Below, in pieces: positions 20,880-31,965 of a stretch of 64,000 nt of DNA (the first letter of the stretch is position 1; each line of letters opens with the position of its first letter). A program made the translations under genes and the position numbers. Under the pieces are notes generated by a model that saw nothing but the letters and a program-made list of their open reading frames with translations, did no database searches and had not been told where the DNA came from. The stretch is from Rhineura floridana. Lineage: Eukaryota > Chordata > Lepidosauria > Squamata > Rhineuridae. The stretch is from NCBI RefSeq assembly GCF_030035675.1, contig NC_084482.1, forward strand, positions 218,325,943 through 218,389,942, in the 5' to 3' direction.

Positions 20880-22484
20880 TGGGGTAGGAGTAGTCGGAGG
20901 CCTGCCATTGAGGTAATATTGGGCAGGGTATCAAAGGTGCTGTGGACTTTGAAGAAGCACAAATACAGGGTGAATGGGAGTAGTCAGGGGCCTGTCATTA
21001 TTGGGCAGGGGACGTAATAGTGGTGGGAGGTAGACTGGACGTTCCAGGGGAAGGGATATAAGACACCTTTGTGCTTGCATCCCTTCCGGTCCCCCTTCCA
21101 ACCCCTGAGACACTGGTAGCTATGCTGGGAACTCCCTGGATCTTACTATCCTGCTGATGAATGCATGGTCAGCCTTTTAGGTTGAGACTTATCCCAGTCT
21201 GCGTCTGTGTTAGAATTGCTTAATATGTTTTTTAATAATAACCCATTTTTAATGTGTTTTTTTAAAAATGTTTTTAACACTGTTTTATTTTAATATATTT
21301 TAATATTGTTTTTATGATGTTTTAAAGAGTTTTTGGCACTTTGTTTGCTGACCAGGGCTCCTGCTTGGAGGAGGGGTGGGATACAAATTAAATAATAAAT
21401 AAATAAATAAATAAACCACTTTAATTCAGGACTTAATCCTGGATGAATGCACTGACCTTGCTTGTATTACCCAAACCTGGCTAAATGACCAAGGCGGAAT
21501 AGGTCTCTTCCAGCTCTGTCCACCAGGTTTTGTGGCACTCCAGCAGCCTAAATCCAGGGAACGAGGAGGTGGCATCGCAAATGTCTGCAGGAAATCTATC
21601 TCCCCTGTCAGGTACCCTGTCCCTAACACCTCCAGCTGTGAGTGTGTGTGTGCCTGGTATTGGGTCAGGGAGACAGAGTTGGAGTACCATCCACCCCATT
21701 ACCCAACAGTCTCCCTTCCTGAGCTGGTGGAGCTGGTCTCGGCATTGGTGTTGCAGTTCCCCAGGTTGATGGTCCTGGGTGATTCAACATACATGCCAAG
21801 GTTTGACTCACAGGTCCAGCTCAGGACTTCATGGCTGCCATGACAAGCATGGGGCTGTCTCTAATATCATCTGGACCAACGCATACGGCAGGACACACAC
21901 TTGGTCTTGTTCAGGACAGGAAGAAGGTGATCCGAGGGTGGAGGGGTTCTTAGTGACTCCATTGTCATGGAGAGATCACCACCTGACAAGGTTTAGAATT
22001 TGTCCCCCGGTAACCTTGGCAGGGGTGAAGGGCCGATTAAGATGCCCCCCCCCCGGAGGCTCAGGGATCTAGATGGTTTCTTGAATGCTCTGGGGGATAT
22101 TCCCAGCATGGCTGGTGATACTGCTGAAGCCCTGGTCAATCTCTGGAATATGGAGGTGACCGGGCACTATTGGTCCAAAGTGCCCTCTCCCACCAGGGAA
22201 GGCCCATAATACACCTTGGTTTACTCAAACCTTGGGCCTGATGAAATGGCAGGGACGACGGCTACAGCAATGACGGAGAAGAATTCAGTCCGCTTCCGAT
22301 CGAACACAGACTAGAGCTCATTTTTGAGCCTATCATGTGGCGGTGATGGCAGCGAAGAAAGGGCACTTCTCTGCCACCATTGCGTCTGCTCAGTGTCGTC
22401 CGGCGATGCTTTTCTGGGTGGTCCAGGGTCTGTTGGGCTCTGGCTATACATTAGACTATGAGCCCTCAGTCGCTCGCTGTGACA
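20880..22484 (+). mobile_element. L2 LINE 5' region with endonuclease, L2 tail nested within
   Basis: GC-rich 5' leader, then the start of the L2 endonuclease at 21121-21178. A foreign L2 3' tail (21179-21417, ending in AATAAATAAAT) interrupts it. The endonuclease resumes at 21417 (LILDECTDLACITQTWLND) and continues through LVLGDSTYMPRF and the SDHH-like region (WRDHHLTRF). Stops and shifts are frequent. From about 21683 to 22484 it is nearly identical to 60467-61250. It ends where BovB begins. Confidence 0.75.
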
Positions 22485-23298
22485 AGAGCCCTATTCCAAA
22501 AGATTAGGGAAATGAAAGGGAAATTTAAACCAAGAGTAGGGATGTTGAATAATCAACAGGGGAACATACTGACTGACCGAGATGAAATAAAAGGAATATG
22601 GAAGCAATACACTGAAGAACTCTATATAACAGATGCCAGGATGACAGAATCATTCATGTAGGGACCATTTGATGAAGAACCAGGCATTTTAGAATGTGAG
22701 GTGAAAGCTGCTCTTAAAATACTTGGCAGAAAGAAATCACCAGAAATAGATGACATACCAATACAGTTGCTACAAGGTACTGAGACTGAATCTGTCAAAA
22801 TTTTGACAAAAATCTGTCAAGAAATATGGGAAACTAAACAATGGCCCACAGACTGGAAGCGTTCAATATACATCCCAATTCCAAAGAAAGTGGATCCCAG
22901 TGAATGCACTAATTTTCAAACTATTGCCTTAATATGTCATGCAAGTAAAGTAAAGGCTCTTACTATATATGGAGCCAGAAGTACCAGATGTCCAAGCTGG
23001 TTTTAGAAAGGCAAGAGGTACCACAGATCATATCGGAAACATAAGTTGGATAATGGAATGGAGCAAGGAATTTCAGAAGGAAATCACCCTGTGTTTTATA
23101 GATTATAGCAAAGCCTTTGACTGTGTAGATTATGAAAAACTATGGAATGCTTTAAAAGAAATGGGGGTGCCGCAGCATCTGATTGTCCTGATGCACAAAC
23201 TATACTCTGCACACGAGACTGTTGTAAGGATAGAATATGGAAAAACTTAATGGTTCGCAATCGGAAAGGGTGTGAGACAGGGGTGTATTTTATAGCTC
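22485..23298 (+). mobile_element. RTE-BovB LINE fragment with RT core
   Basis: Coding text reads VGMLNNQQGNILTDRDEIKG, ALKILGRKKSPEIDDIPIQL, VPDVQAGFRKARGTTDHI, then LCFIDYSKAFDCVDYEKLW, and ends near EYGKT. This is the BovB region before and at the RT fingers. It has several stops and shifts. It ends at the microsatellite at 23299. Confidence 0.85.
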
Positions 23299-23368
23299 TA
23301 TCTATCTGTCTGTCTATCTGTCTGTCTATCTGTCTGTCTATCTGTCTGTCTATCTGTCTGTCTATCTA
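23299..23368. repeat. 12-bp microsatellite (TCTATCTGTCTG)n
   Basis: A regular alternation of tcta, tctg and tctg, about five full units, lying between BovB and an L2 tail. Confidence 0.95.
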
Positions 23369-23369
23369 C

Positions 23370-25250
23370 TTAATATTGGATCTATATCCCGCCCTTCCTC
23401 CCACCAGGAGCCATGGCTGCAAGGAAAAATGCTAAAAACACTTTAATACATCATAAAAACAGACCTTAAAATACATTAAAACGAAACAAAGTTAAAAACA
23501 TTTTTTTAAAAAGCTTTAAAACATCTCTTAGAAAGGGTTAAAAAGATTGTTAAAAATATATTAAAAAACATTTCTAACACAGACACAGGCTGGGATAGGT
23601 CTCAACATAAAAGGCTTGTTGAAAGAGGAAAGTCTTGAAAAGGCTCTGAAAAGATAACAGAAATGGCACCTGCCTAATATGTAAGGGGAGGGAATTCCAC
23701 AGGGTAGGTGCTGCCATACTAAAGGTCCATTTCCTATATTGTACAGAACGAACCTCCTGATAAGATGGTATCCGCAGGAGGCCCTCACCTGCAGAGCGCA
23801 GTGATCGGCTGGGTATCTAAGGGATAAGACGGTCTTTCAGGTATCCTGGTCCTGAGCTGTGTAGGGCTTTGTACACCAAAACTAGAACTTTGAACTTGGC
23901 CCGGCAGCAAATGGGCAGCCAGTGCAATTCTTTCAGTAGCAGAGTGACAAGTTGGCAATACCCTGCTCCAGTGAGCAGTCTCACTGCCGCATTTTGCACC
24001 AGCTGCAGCTTCCGGACCAACCTCAAGGGCAGCCCCACATAGAGCACGTTACAGTAATCCAGCCTGGAAGTTAACAGTTCTAGGACAACAGTGGTCAGGC
24101 TATCCCGGTCCAGAAACGGCCGCAGCTGTCTTACCAGCCGAAGCTGGTAAAAGGCACTCCTAGTCACTGAGGTCACCTGGGCTGCTAGCGACAAAGATGG
24201 ATCCAGGAGCATCCCCAGACTATGGACCCACTCTTTCATAGGGAGTACAATCCCATCCAAACCAGGCAACTGATCAATTATCCAAACTCTGGAACCACCA
24301 ACCACAGTGCCTCCATCTTGCTAGGATTCAGACAGTTTTTTGGCCCTCATCCAGCCCACCCCGAAGTCCAGGCAGTGGTCCAGGGCTTGCACAGTCTCTC
24401 CTGATTCAGATGTTACAGAGAAATAGAGCTGGGTATCATCAGCATACTGCTGACACGTTGCCCCAAAGCTCCTGATGACCACTCCCAAGGGCTTCATACA
24501 GATGTTAAACAGCATGGGGGACAAGATGGTACCCTGCGGCACCCCACAGCACAACTGCCAAGGGGCCAAAAGACAATCACCCAATGCTGTTCTGAAAGTG
24601 AACCTGGAGATAGGATTAGTGCCTCCAATACCCATCTCATCAAGTTGGCCCAGAAGGATATCATGGTCAATGGTATCAAAAACCGTTGAGAGATCAAGTA
24701 AGAGTAACAGGGTCACACTCCCCCTGTCCTTCTCCTGATAAAGGCCATCCATCGGGACGACTAAGGGCGATTCAGTCCCATAACCAAGCCTGAACCCAGA
24801 CTGGGATGTGTCAGGATAATCCGTTTCATCCAAGAGTACTTGCAATTGCTGCACCACAACCCTCTCAACCACCTACCCTAAAACGGGGGTATTTGCAACC
24901 AGTCGGTAGCTGCCACAAACCAGTGGGTACAGGGTGGGCTTTCTCAGGAGTGGTCAGATCACCGCTTCTTTCAAGGTGGCTGGGACCACTCCCTCCCACA
25001 ATGATGCATTGACAACACCCTGGATCCACTTGGTCAGACCCCCTTGGCAAGCTTTAATAAGCCAAGGAGGTCAAGGGTCGAGAGGACACATTGCTGGCCG
25101 CATCATCACAAGCACCTTGTCTAAGTCATCAGGCCGCATCAACTGAAACCGTTCCCAAGAAGTTGCAACAGACATTGCACTGGACACCTCATTGGGGACT
25201 ACAGTAGATGTGGATGGGGCATCAAGACTGCTATGGAGGCGAGGAACTCT
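23370..25250 (-). mobile_element. L2 LINE, 5'-truncated, minus strand
   Basis: Read on the minus strand from 25250: RFQLMRPDDLDKVL, an RT with LLDLSTVFDTIDHDILLG, GVPQGTILSPMLFNICM and QYADDTQLYFSV, then LTSRLDYCNVLYVGLPL and WLPICCRAKFKVLVLVYKA. The 3' UTR ends in a tail that reads on the plus strand as tatatcccgcccttcctccc. The RT frame has several breaks. The catalytic YADD is kept. Confidence 0.88.
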
Positions 25251-25263
25251 ACCCTCAGAGTGA

Positions 25264-25546
25264 GTAAGTGGATGTGCCATAAAGGTGCATGGTGTGGAAA
25301 AACTGGATAATCCCCTCTGATTTAGTAGGGAACTTACACCAGGCGTGTAGGAAGAGGAAGTAGCTCCCACCAATTTGAACCAATTTCAGGAGAAACATCA
25401 CTTGCTAAACAGTTTGTCTGCCAAGATTCCCTAACAAAAGGAGGGCAGGGCCATGTTTCTGCTTTCCTGAATTAAACAGTGACCTTAATTCTAACAGAAC
25501 AGGAAATTGGGAGGGCTGGCAGAATGGCATTGAAAGAATACCCTCA
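25264..25546. repeat. Segment duplicated at 53788-54062
   Basis: About 280 bp shared with the other ZNF locus: tttagtagggaacttacacc, cagctcccaccaatttga type, ctgaattaaac, then gggagggctggcagaatg. No coding content is recognised. It lies just downstream (minus strand) of the GC-rich first-exon candidate in both copies, so it marks the duplicated ZNF unit. Confidence 0.7.
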
Positions 25547-25597
25547 CGACGAAACTATCATCATCATCAAAAACAGATTTTCCCACAATGCTGAAGC

Positions 25598-26578
25598 TGG
25601 TTATCATAAATGCATGATGATGTCATAAAATCATAAAAAATTAGTAACTGGGTGTCCTCTATGAGATACTAGTGCATGCTACCTGGCCGAAAGTGTCTGC
25701 TAGGCACAGAATACGGATCAGGGCATCCATGCAAAAAAAAAAAAAAATCAACAAAAAGAGGCAGAAAAAAATTAGTAACTGCGGTACCCACCCCAAACTC
25801 TGCTCTGGGCCAGGACAAATCATACACCCCAGGAAAAGGGAGGATGTATTCTATGAGATGCCAGTCTTTCCCAGCTAAAATTATGAAGAGTAAATAAGGG
25901 GAAATATGTAATTTGCGGTGAACACCCAAAATCTGCTGTGGGCTATGAAAAGTCATTCACTTCAGCGAAGTGGATATTGTCCTCTGGGAGATGCCACTGC
26001 ATCCTGCCTCAAATGGTTTTTCTTGTGGACCCCCAGTTACTTATTTTTTATACACACTGGTATGTTAGAGAAGACACCCTCCCCTTTCCTGGGAGGTATG
26101 ATTTGTGCTGGCCCAGAGGAGATTTTGGGTGGGCACTCCCACTTACTTATTGTTTTCCTTCATGTTTTTGTCTATCTTGGTTTTGCGTAGATGCACTCAT
26201 CCGTGCTCCGCAGCCGGCAGAGCCTCTGGGGCAGTTGGGATGCATTGGTATCTCCTAGAGGACACTCTCCCCTTTCCTGTGGTATATGATTCATCCTGGC
26301 CCAGAGCAGATTTTCGAGTGGGCACCACCAGCTACTTATTTCTCTCTGCCTCTTTCTGTCCATTTTGGTTTTGCATAGATGTCATTATTCATGCCCTGCG
26401 CCCAGCAGAAGCTCTGGGCCAGGTGGGACACACTGGCATCTTGTAGAGGACACCCTCCCCTTTCCTGGGGTGTATGATTTGTCCTGGCCCAGAGCAGATT
26501 TTGGGGAGGGCACCCCCAGTTATTTATTTTTTATGATTTTATGGCATCATTATGCATTTATGATAATATCAGAAGCCT
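25598..26578. mobile_element. Foldback element with tandem repeats in its arms
   Basis: The outer ends are inverted repeats of about 50 bp: left ttatcataaatgcatgatga, right atgcatttatgataa, with tcataaaatcataaaaaa on the left mirrored on the right. Inside, a unit built on gtatgatttgtcctggccc and agagcagattttggg occurs about three times forward (near 26097, 26285, 26476) and about twice reversed (near 25800 and 25930). The spacing of the forward units is about 190 bp. Nothing is coded. This fits a large MITE or foldback DNA element; I could not assign its superfamily or target duplication. Confidence 0.7.
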
Positions 26579-26799
26579 GATGATTTTGATTGCATAAACG
26601 TATTGTTATTCCTGACGGGGGAGTCCCCCGATCACAGTGATATATCAGACAGGGTACCCCAACATATATTTTGGGGTTCAGAGACATGTTAACTTTGGCT
26701 TGAAGTTGCTGTAGCTGTCAATTTTCTTCTTTTTTAGTGTTTTGAACTTTCAAGCAAATAAGACACTGGGAATCAAATCCAGCGATGTGATGTGCCCGA

Positions 26800-27175
26800 G
26801 GGATGCTTCGATCCAGCCCCAACACAGCCAGTCCAGCTCAGGGTACAGGCAGATGGGATGGGGCAGAGCTGCATCCTCTGATCTGGAGGGTCTGCGGGGA
26901 GGGGGTGCTTAAGGGGGGTCCTCGCTCTCTCCAACCTCACCTCCCCCCAATTGCATACCTTTGTTTTGAGGCTCCCCCTGTGCAACCCTGCTCTCTAACA
27001 TCGCTGCGCATGAAGAGGGGCTCCGTGCTTCCATCCTGTATTTCTTGCAGAGAGGCGGCGCAGGAAAGGGAAGTCCTTCTTTTGCGCACTTTCCTTCGGC
27101 TCTGTTTGTTAACCCTTAAAGAGCAAAGTGGCTGAAGCTCCTTGGCTGCTTCACAGGGAGAGCGAGGGGAGGCGG
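26800..27175 (-). promoter_or_regulatory. GC-rich first exon and promoter candidate of a ZNF gene (copy A)
   Basis: A GC-rich block closely related to 54237-54600. Both have a conserved splice donor on the minus strand (caaag then gtatgcaatt; exon end at 26959 here, 54390 there). This looks like the non-coding first exon and CpG-rich promoter of a KRAB-ZNF gene. No ATG-led coding part is seen. Direction and function are inferred from the conserved donor and the common strand of the ZNF exons. Confidence 0.5.
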
Positions 27176-27297
27176 GAAGCCCCTTTCTGGCCTGTGACCC
27201 TTCTCCATATTAAAAATAAAAATGCCATGCACATTTTTAAAAAAGGCTTTGAAGGAACAGCTTAGGGTAGCCTAAACTCTGTTTCCTTTACCAGTTA

Positions 27298-27573
27298 GCG
27301 GTTTTTGATACCATTGACGATGGCATCCTTCTGGGCAGACTTGGTGAGCTGGGAACTGAAGGCAAATGTTGGATGAAGAGGAGAAGGGAGGGAAAGCGGC
27401 CAGGAGAAATGGTACCCTGATGGGTCAGTCTGTTCCAGATGATATTACACAGGAACGGGGCGGGCAAGGGGGGAGAATCTTCAGCTCCTCAAACAGCCCC
27501 ACAACACAGCTAAGCATGTGGGCTCCTGCTGGGAGGAAGGGCAGGATATAAATTAAATAATAAATAAATAAAT
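27298..27573 (+). mobile_element. L2 fragments abutting a host exon
   Basis: Two short L2 pieces. 27298-27362 encodes FDTIDDGILLGRLGELG. 27520-27573 is an L2 3' tail (tgggaggaagggcaggatat, then aataaataaataaat). The tail touches the splice donor of the exon at 27578, so the first bases of that intron on the minus strand derive from the L2 tail. Confidence 0.7.
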
Positions 27574-27577
27574 CTAC

Positions 27578-27655
27578 CTGCTGAGGTCTCCTCCTCTTCT
27601 TTGGGTTCCTGCATCACCGGATCTTCTTCTTCCCAACACGAAATGAGGTCTGGTT
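27578..27655 (-). CDS. KRAB-ZNF exon following KRAB-A (KPDLIS type), copy 1
   Basis: A 78-bp minus-strand exon. It follows a pyrimidine-rich tract and acceptor aaag, and ends at donor gtagat. In phase 1 it reads (K)PDLISCWEEEDPVMQEPK and EEEETSA. Many reptile and mammal KRAB-ZNF genes have this KPDLIS exon after the KRAB-A box; it carries the weaker, B-like part. Its phase fits both the KRAB-A exon at 31.4 kb and the ZNF exon at 10.5 kb. The intron at its donor begins within an L2 tail. A paralogous exon at 29.7 kb shares flanking intron sequence, so one arose by tandem duplication; they may be alternatives. Confidence 0.7.
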
Positions 27656-28034
27656 CTTTAAAAAAAAAAAAGGAAATCAGGCAAGATTAGTTATTTTTGA
27701 CCACAAAGTATTCGGGCATTCCAAATCAAATCTGAACGCTCAAAACATTTTGAACAAGAGCAAAGGGGTGAAGTCCTGCCAACAGCACGCAACTCGGGCC
27801 ACGTGCTTTGAGCACTGTGGAGCCAGTTCTGTGGAGTTCTCTTCCATTTGAAGTGAAACAAGCCCAGACATTGTTACACTTTCCAAGTTTGTTGAAAGCT
27901 TTTTGTCCCCCCCAAAGAATTCTTAATTACTGTTTTTATGATCCTTATTAGGTCTTATATTCTGTTTTATATATATATTATTTTTCTGGTGAAGTTTGGA
28001 TTTTATTGGAAATGGTAAGCTGCTGTGTGGAAGA

Positions 28035-28165
28035 AGTTCATCAAAAAGAAAATGGAAATGGACTGCCTTCAAGTCGATCCTGGCTTATGGTGACCCTATG
28101 AATAGAGTTTTCACGTTAAGCGGCATTCAGAGGTGGTTCACCATTGCCTTCCTCGAAAAGTGAGG
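28035..28165 (-). mobile_element. SINE with BovB-like 3' end
   Basis: Reversed SINE 3' half: ggactgccttcaagtcgatc, then tatggtgaccctatgaatag, then ggtggttcaccattgcctt. The RTE-type 3' end suggests mobilisation by BovB. Confidence 0.7.
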
Positions 28166-28204
28166 TATAATTTTTTTAATAAACCAATAAATATGATGTA
28201 GAAT

Positions 28205-28787
28205 GTGTCTTCCCCCTTTAGGATGCACACCTTAATGTGGTGAGGGGGTTTGAGAGCGTTGAAGAAACATAGCAATGCCACAGGAGTCTAGACCAAGAGG
28301 CTAGACTCCTCGCAGGGGCACCCATGGTGGAATGGTCAAAGCTGAGACACCAGACTAAGATGCATCCAGACTCAGAGGAAGGCAATGGTAAACCACCTCT
28401 GAATACCTCTTATCATGAAAAATCTATGAACAGAATATCCAAAATGCAACATGAGATAGTGCTGGAAGATGAGACCCCCAGGTCAGAAGGCACTCACCGA
28501 GCTACTGGGGAAGAACAAAGGACAAGTACGAGTAGCGCTGTGACTAATGACGCAGCTGGGTCAAAGCCAAAAGGAAGCCCAGAGGCTGATGTGCAAAGAT
28601 GCAAAAGGAAAGTCCAGAGTTGTACGACACACACAATAGGAACATGGAATCTGAGAAGCATGAACCAGGGAAAGTTAGAACTTGTCAAGCAAGAAATGGA
28701 GCGTGTCAACATTACAATACTTGGCGCGAGTGAATTAAAATGCATGGGAATGGAACATTTTCAATCAGGCAACCACATCATATTTTA
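28205..28787 (+). mobile_element. BovB LINE 5' end with endonuclease start, 3' part absent
   Basis: Leader sequence from about 28205, then a 154-codon frame from 28324. Its end holds the endonuclease opening: HTIGTWNLRSMNQGKLELV, then ITILGASELKCMGMEHFQSG. It stops abruptly after NHIIF. LINE copies usually keep the 3' end and lose the 5' end, so a 5'-only piece points to later deletion or unusual integration. Confidence 0.85.
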
Positions 28788-28967
28788 ATTCTGGGAGCGG
28801 GACAGGAAGAACCCCGTTTAGAATTGGGGTAAAAGGATCAGATCCCTTGCCACTGTGGATGTAAATTACCCCAATAAATGTCGCACCCAATCAGAAGTAA
28901 GCCCCACCGAGTCTAATGGGACATCCTCCCAGATAAGTGCGTTTAGGTTTGCAGATCAAACAATACC

Positions 28968-29070
28968 AGGTGTGGGGATCCTGTGGCCCTCCAGATGTTG
29001 CTGATTGGCCATCCTTGCAGGAGCTGATGGAATTTGCAGTTCACCAACATCTGGAGGGCCAAAGGTTCCC
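28968..29070. mobile_element. hAT-type MITE, palindromic
   Basis: About 100 bp with long inverted arms: left ggccctccagatgttgctga, right ccaacatctggagggccaaa. The outer parts, ggtgtgggga and aggttcccc, pair imperfectly. This is a common non-autonomous hAT type in reptiles. Confidence 0.7.
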
Positions 29071-29367
29071 CTCTTTTTAGCAGGTCACCATATTATTTTA
29101 TATTAAAGGGCTGGGGCCAAGGGGAAGGAGGGGTTCTGTCTGAGGAGGAAAGGGAGGAAATAAGGGCCTCATTGATACCCTGTCCCCAAGACCACCACCC
29201 CAAAAAAAAGCCTGGAGCCAGCCTGGCCCACAGGCACCAACTAGACACACATGGGAGGCCCACAAGCCAGAGAGAAAGGGAAGAGCACATCTCCTGCTGC
29301 TGTTCCCAATTCCAGAGGTGGCCCATAAACATCAGGACTGGTGGCCCTTGAGAGCCTTCTCTTCCAT

Positions 29368-29545
29368 GCATTTATTTATTCATTTAGATTTATACCCCAC
29401 CCTTTCTCCCAGTAGCAGCCCAGGGTGGCAAACAAAAATACTAAAAACACTCTCAAACACATCATTAAAAACAGGCTTTAAAATATATTAAAACAAAACC
29501 ATCTTAAAAAGTAATTCCAACAGACACAGACGGGGCATGAAGCCA
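29368..29545 (-). mobile_element. L2 LINE 3' tail
   Basis: Reversed tail: tttatttattcatttagatt, then ccaccctttctcccagtagc. Followed by A-rich 3' UTR text as in 23.4-23.6 kb. Confidence 0.75.
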
Positions 29546-29698
29546 TTTTTCTTAGCCCCTTTTAACACCATCCGAGATGTCCACCAGGAGAATTCACAGC
29601 CTGATGGGTGACTCTCCCCTGGATGATATTACTCAGGAATGGAAAAATGCTTCAGTTCCCAGACCAAAAGGGGCCCCACAGCACAGCTAAGCACCAAC

Positions 29699-29785
29699 CT
29701 GCTGAGGTCTCATCCTCTTCCTCCTCTTTGGGAACCTGAATAAGAACATCCTCTCCGTCTTCCAAACAGGAATTGAGCTCCGATT
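29699..29785 (-). CDS. KRAB-ZNF exon following KRAB-A, copy 2
   Basis: An 87-bp minus-strand exon paralogous to 27578-27655. In phase 1 it reads (K)SELNSCLEDGEDVLIQVPK and EEEEDETSA, then donor gttggt. The acceptor (ttccttggaag) is weaker than that of copy 1. Flanking introns match too (agatgatatta-type text, tagttacttttgaccacaa), so exon and introns were duplicated together, about 2.1 kb apart. Either could be spliced to the KRAB-A exon. It has lost the PDLIS core (ESELNS), so copy 1 is the better conserved. Confidence 0.6.
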
Positions 29786-29789
29786 CTTC

Positions 29790-31338
29790 CAAGGAAACAT
29801 ACAGGACTAGTTACTTTTGACCACAAGATATTCAGCCATTCCAAGTCAAGCCATTTGTAGCTAAGAGGAGGGATTGTTTGGAACATGTTAACTCCTGCAC
29901 CCGCTGAAGAAGACAGAGCCATGTGGTCCCAGCAGGGTCAGCCTGGCACTTGGGAACATGCGCTCACTGGATATGACGCCCAACCTGAACTGCCAGTTGG
30001 GGAGGACACCGTGGAACTCAGCCAACCCATCTGTTTTCATTTGGACAACATCATCTCATCACAAAGAGAGTGAAAACCAGCCCTGAGAGCTTCACCCTCC
30101 TTCTCCTCCTCCTCCAAAAGGGAGCAGGGCTGCACTTCACATTTACAATTCTGGAGGAAACCTTTCTCCATGGAGATTAAGAGTGAAGCCACCGCAAGAT
30201 ATTCATGTAGCCAGAAATGCTCCCATAAGCTTTTCAGTGTCGTAGCTTGAGAATGTACTTGCAAATATCAATGCTGGCATCGGGAAGAGACAGAAAAGGG
30301 CCAGAGTATATGGTTTGGATCTCTGAAAGGGAAATGATAGTGTGTTGCATATAAATAAATGTTCCCTTCCTGAATACATTTGCTCTGAAAAATGTCCTAT
30401 TGATTTTGATGGAGCCAACTTTGACGCAAGCATGTTTAGGACTGCAGTTTAATTTTAACTTCCAGTTTATGATTCAGTTATAATTTGCATATCGAAAGGG
30501 CTCCAGCAATGGGGGTGGTGGGTGGGGGAGTGAGAAATTTGTCAGAGATAGTGTTTCTCCCCCCACCCCCTACTCCCCATAATCCATCTATGGTACCAAC
30601 CATGCAAATGCTGAATTAGACAAAATAGGCAAAAGCACATAAACTGAAGGTCTAAGTCATGGTATCATTCTGAAAAATGTATGTAGAAATGAACGATGGA
30701 AAATATGTTCTATGGCTGAGTACACAATAATGTCCAATTTCTAAAGCACATGCAATTTACCACACAGAGTGTGATGTGAACTGATAGCTCTGTAGACAAG
30801 ATGTACATACACTCCCAATGACAACACAGCAATAAAAGGCAGAGGTGTGCTAATACAGAAATATAAAATGCAAAGATAAAATGCACAACATATCTCAAAT
30901 AATTTGCCAAACGTGTTTCGACTTGAAGCAAGTCTTCTTCAGTGGCATCTATTTGGAAAGCTTCTCCGGAGAATCTTCCTCAACCGAAACGCACAACAAT
31001 ATGGGCATTCTTGCAGAAACTGCACTAGGGCTATCTTGAGAACTAGCAAGGACTTCAACTCCAATGCGTGGGGGCAGGATCCAGGCAGGTACCAGTCCTG
31101 CTCACAGACTGGTGCAAGCTGCCACCTCCGCCTCTTCCTAGGCCCCAAAGGCAAACACTGGATGAAAGAAGGAAGGGGGGAGAGAGGGGGGGGCTCTCCC
31201 AAACTCCAAGGGAGCAGCTCTTCCCACTGTACAGTTTGGACTACAGCTCCCAGAATCCCTAGTGAGACTTTCCACTCCACGCATCATTGGCGCAAATGGC
31301 CTTCAACATCTATCAGTTAAGAAAATGTGTCTCCTTAC
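29790..31338. other. Intronic sequence, no gene seen
   Basis: Likely intron between the KRAB-A exon and the next exon. Near 30908 a short hairpin-like stretch (gtttcgacttgaagcaagtc) resembles ends of known vertebrate DNA transposons. Nothing else is recognised. Confidence 0.45.
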
Positions 31339-31474
31339 TGAAAGAGGCTCCAATCTCATAATTCTCCTCCATGGCTTCCCTGTGCAGAGCGCTTTGGCCC
31401 GGATCCAGCGGAGCCCACGCCTCCTCCGTGAAATGCACAGCTGCTGCCTCCTCCTCCTCAAAGGTCACCGGACC
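31339..31474 (-). CDS. KRAB-A box exon
   Basis: A 136-bp minus-strand exon between acceptor ttcttccag and donor gtaagg. It reads GPVTFEEEEAAAVHFTEE, then AWAPLDPGQSALHREAME and ENYEIGASF. The KRAB-A box recruits TRIM28 in many tetrapod zinc-finger proteins, which then silences nearby chromatin. Consensus positions VTFEE, HFTEE, W, LDP, Q, L, ME, NY are kept. There is a small insertion (EEEEAAAVHF, where others have EEVAVHF) and H in place of the usual Y of the LYREVM motif, which may weaken binding. No stop. It begins in phase 0 and ends in phase 1, matching the next exons. The first coding exon upstream was not found. Confidence 0.8.
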
Positions 31475-31781
31475 CTGGAAGAAGAAAATGCCCTCTGCTC
31501 AAGAGACAGCCTCTTCCACACAGACCATTGTGTCCAGCTTGAAAGGGGGGCAACAGTGTGTGCTTCAATCATTCACAGCATTCAAAACACTCCTCCCACC
31601 TGTCAAAAGTTGGATCCTGAGGCGAGGGTCCAGTAAGGATCCGGCCCGCAGAGCCAGAAAGGGTTCCCACGGCCAGTTTTGAAAATGGAGGGCTGTGAAC
31701 GCCGAAAACAGAAAGGGCGTTTACCTTGAGCCATTCCCCAAATGAGCAAAACTTTAGGATCAAATCCAGAACTTTTCAACA

Positions 31782-31965
31782 TGGCCATTTAGGTGAAGGA
31801 CATCTGCCTTGCATGCAAAAAGTCCTGGGTTCAATTCTCAGCACCATCTCCAGGCAGAGCTAGGAAAGGCTCGCTGCCTGAAACCCAAAACAGCCACAGC
31901 CAGTCAGTGTACACAATACTGACTTCGGAGGACCAAGTCAGTATAAGGCACCTTCCTATGTTTCC
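31782..31965 (+). mobile_element. tRNA-derived SINE
   Basis: Head with tRNA-like A and B box text (catctgccttgcatgc, gggttcaattctcagcacc), then the squamate SINE body ending gtcagtataaggcaccttcc. Pol III promoter elements are readable but drifted. Confidence 0.8.
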
